This document shows, in pieces, positions 56,785-64,000 of a stretch of DNA of 64,000 nt. Under the pieces are notes generated by a model that worked only from the letters and a program-made list of their open reading frames with translations, was not told the origin of the DNA and searched no databases. The stretch is from Aphrophora alni. Taxonomy: Eukaryota; Arthropoda; Insecta; Hemiptera; Aphrophoridae. The position numbers were made by a program, and so were the translations under genes. The first letter of the stretch is position 1; every line of letters starts with the position of its first letter. Location: the NCBI GenBank assembly GCA_963513935.1, contig OY740770.1:89898198-89962197 (forward strand), given 5' to 3'.

Positions 56785-56990
56785 ATATGCTAATATTCCT
56801 GGAGTAATATAAAACAGCACCTAAATCACCCTTATGTACGATATGTTTTAAATAAATAACACAATATAATAATTATAATAAACATAATGTCATATTTATG
56901 TTTATGATAATATAATAATTTTAACAGCACATGATATTCATTTTATTGTAATTGCTTGTTATTACAACCAAATCCTTAAATATGCATATC
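56785..56990 (+). repeat. Diverged interspersed repeat, copy 2
   Basis: Shares conserved blocks with 34185-34345 in the same order, with an AT-rich insertion between blocks. It abuts the CA tract that caps the family A palindrome. Confidence 0.4.
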
Positions 56991-56992
56991 CG

Positions 56993-56994
<2 letters not shown>

Positions 56995-57070
<76 letters not shown>
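56995..57070. repeat. (AC)n microsatellite, left cap of the palindrome
   Basis: About 76 bp of pure AC dinucleotides, immediately followed by CTTGCAACG, the outer end of family A copy 2. Confidence 0.97.
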
Positions 57071-57072
<2 letters not shown>

Positions 57073-59448
57073 TGCAACGCTCTCTCGCCTCTGGGCAGGT
57101 ACAGACGGACCCACTGGGGACTTACTAGTACGATGCAAGACCCTACCAAAACAACCCGCTATATAGAAAGTGATTCTCTCGCAGTTTAATAGTTTCGATA
57201 AGGCTCTTGATTCTTATGTCACACAAGAATAATTTATTTTAATCAACTTATGCTAACACAGGAAATTTTACGATATTAATATATTCACTTCTTATTCTAG
57301 CTTACCTTTCTTAAAACTCCAGACTCTTTTTCAAAGGGTGTGCCCTTTGGAGCTATTTAATTCATTAATACAAAATTTGCTCTTTTTTGAATTTTAACTT
57401 TATACTGGTGAGCACTTACTTTTTCTTCTTTCTAATGTAATGAGTTTCTTTGAATAGGTTAGTTTTAATTGAAATATTCGACAGTGAAATTTAACAAATT
57501 TATTTAAAAGTCTACAATTTAATTTTTACTGTGAGAAACAATGGATTTCTTTCGAATCACTTACAACAATTAATGTCGCCTTTTTTGACAATTTATATTA
57601 AATGCTTTCTTTTTTAACAAACTGAAAATCCACTATACTAAACAATTTTAACATTAACTAAAACTAACAAATTATATTCTTATTCTAATACACATAAATA
57701 TGAATCCTATTATTTATTCCTTTCCAATCTGTTACTTGATTGCTTTATTATTTGACTCGAATTTTATTGTATTTTATATCTCTTTATTTGAATGAATTTA
57801 AAATTGGCTTTATTTTGACTTTACTTTGTCTTTAAAATGTTATTAGTTAACTTTATTGAGTTTAATAATTTTGGACGTAATTCAAGTTTATTAAAAACTA
57901 TTTTATTTACTAAAAAAGCTTGATTTATGCAGTACCTTGTTTTTGTGAAGTGCACAAGTCCGCTCGTCCTGATTCTGAGAATGTCAGAGGATCTTGGAGA
58001 TGGTTTCTTAGAGTTGTCTAGAATATCCCGAATTCCAGTTCTCGATGAATCTGTTGATGACGACAAGTTCTAGAAGAATGTTTGCCGGAGTCCGTAGTGA
58101 AGATCTCTTATACTAAGCTGTTGTAGGATGTCACGTTGTCTCCTGCAAGGCCGATCCTTTCTGTGGGCACCGTTATTAACCTGGCGAAGTACAGAGCGTT
58201 GACAATATATTTTCACGACGATTTCCTGTTCAGACTTGAGTAAAGTTGGTAATCTTTCCTGGAGCTGCTATTAGAAGACTTCCCTGGAGCTGGTACTAAA
58301 CGAGACTGTCGAATTAACTTGAAGAAAGTTAACTCGTCGAAGTTTAGGCCTTTCAGTGTGGCCAACCTTCATTGATTATTGTTACTGTTTTATTTCACAA
58401 TTTTAATTAATTTTATTTATTTATATGCACTACGATGAACTTTCCTTGGCTTATTCTTCTATTGTTTGTCTAATTTTTCCATTTTAAATTATCTATTTCT
58501 ATTATTATTAGTTATTATTAGTTTAATTTCTTATGGTGGATTTGTGTTGGGGTTGGTATCTTTCCCTCTCCATGCGTCGACTGCCTAACTTGCGCGCGAC
58601 CTTCAAGACAAGTTGATTCCTGAAAATTATATTTTTTTACTTGCGAATTCTTCTTTTCTTCATATATCCCGTTCGCTTCGCTCGATCTTCTTCGGGGTGA
58701 TTTCATTTTGAAGCCCTTCTCTTCCTGATGATTTTCCATCTTCATTTGTAGCGATACGACGTATATTTTTACTTTTACGTAGATTTGAAAATTTCGTAGT
58801 TTTTCAAAATTTAGTTTTTCCAATTTTGGAAATTTTGGAAATCTTCTTTTTGTAAGTTGTTCCTCTGATGCTGAAAGTTCCAAAACTGCTTTCCTCTTCT
58901 TCCTCGCTTCTGGGTTTCACAAGTTACGGTACTTTCTGCATGTTTGGTTATTTATTATTTTATTACTTTTTGGTCTTTTATTAAATTTTGATTTCGAGTC
59001 TTATTTATTACTAGTTTATATTATAGTTATTTGTTGTTATTATTAGATTTTGGAATTTCTTCATTTTAAGGGTTTTTTATGTTTTATGACGTTTTATTAT
59101 GGCTATAACTTTTTTATTAATTATTTGAGTTTATTCTCTTATTATTTATTATTAGGTTTTCCTAGCTCTACACGATTATATCATTTTATTATAAGTTTTC
59201 GGATTTTGATTTTATTGCATAGGAAAATATGGACGTATTCCTGTTCAATCCGGAAAGCTAGACATTTCCTGTCAAGGCGCGTGACCTTGGCTTGGCTAAC
59301 CTACATATTCCCTTTAACTTTACATGTGTTTTAATGATATTTAGAAATGTTTTTGTCATTTCTACAATTATTATTTGATTTAATTGAAATTTTGGAATTT
59401 GGCTATTTTCCAAAATTGCTCCTTGCAGGCGGTTCAATTAAACCGTTG
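57071..59448 (-). repeat. Family A repeat, copy 2 (left palindrome arm, about 2.38 kb)
   Basis: The reverse complement aligns to 59617-62003 over essentially the whole length and, from 58885 leftwards, to 1-1809. The outer end carries CTTGCAACG next to a CA tract; the inner end is AACCGTTGCAAC at the central CA tract. So both ends of the unit show TTGCAAC, a short terminal inverted repeat. The open frame 58518-58883 on the minus strand (starting MELSASEEQL) is the counterpart of the frame at 2-343. It is broken in copy 3 by a small indel, so coding is doubtful. Confidence 0.92.

Positions 59449-64000
<4,552 letters not shown>

Overview
The window looks like AT-rich, largely non-coding arthropod (probably insect) nuclear DNA. 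The evidence is the long (TA)n and (CA)n tracts, the absence of any sustained host coding sequence, and one decayed R1-clade non-LTR retrotransposon, a clade known mainly from arthropods. I cannot name the species. No host protein gene, tRNA, rRNA or CRISPR array could be supported. The longest open frames are either translated microsatellites (His-Thr, Cys-Val or Ile-Tyr runs) or short frames of the kind chance gives in such DNA.

Layout. Positions 1-1809 hold a truncated copy of an interspersed repeat, here called family A, ending at a CA tract (1810-2217). From 2.2 to 24.4 kb the sequence is AT-rich with scattered (TA)n tracts and three repeat systems: an inverted pair at 3839-4101 and 6108-6372; a 1.8 kb direct duplication at 9907-11734 and 21611-23392, with a 113-bp internal module present once more at 9794-9906; and a 446-bp inverted pair at 19502-19947 and 23378-23823, whose right arm abuts the second direct copy. 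A GC-richer block at 24427-28781 is a nearly full-length but broken R1-like LINE. It has a gag-like ORF1 with zinc knuckles, an ORF2 with endonuclease, reverse transcriptase and a C-terminal CCHC, a (TA)n tail, and a candidate 10-bp target-site duplication.

From 28.8 to 57 kb the sequence is again AT-rich, with many (TA)n tracts and a series of hairpin-like structures: a TA-centred inverted repeat (36544-37063), a 72-bp perfect palindrome directly after it (37065-37136), a 185-bp hairpin element bounded by TTAA (39212-39396), a TA-centred palindrome (51018-51128), a 206-bp MITE-like hairpin (54698-54903), and a short tandem duplication (54972-55288).

The right end (56995-62458) is the most striking part. 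Two nearly full family A copies lie head to head around a CA tract, giving a palindrome of about 4.9 kb with arms of about 2.4 kb. CA tracts cap both outer ends. The third copy at 1-1809 has the same orientation as the right arm. The genes do not work together in any pathway; the window is a record of mobile-element insertion, inverted duplication and microsatellite growth.
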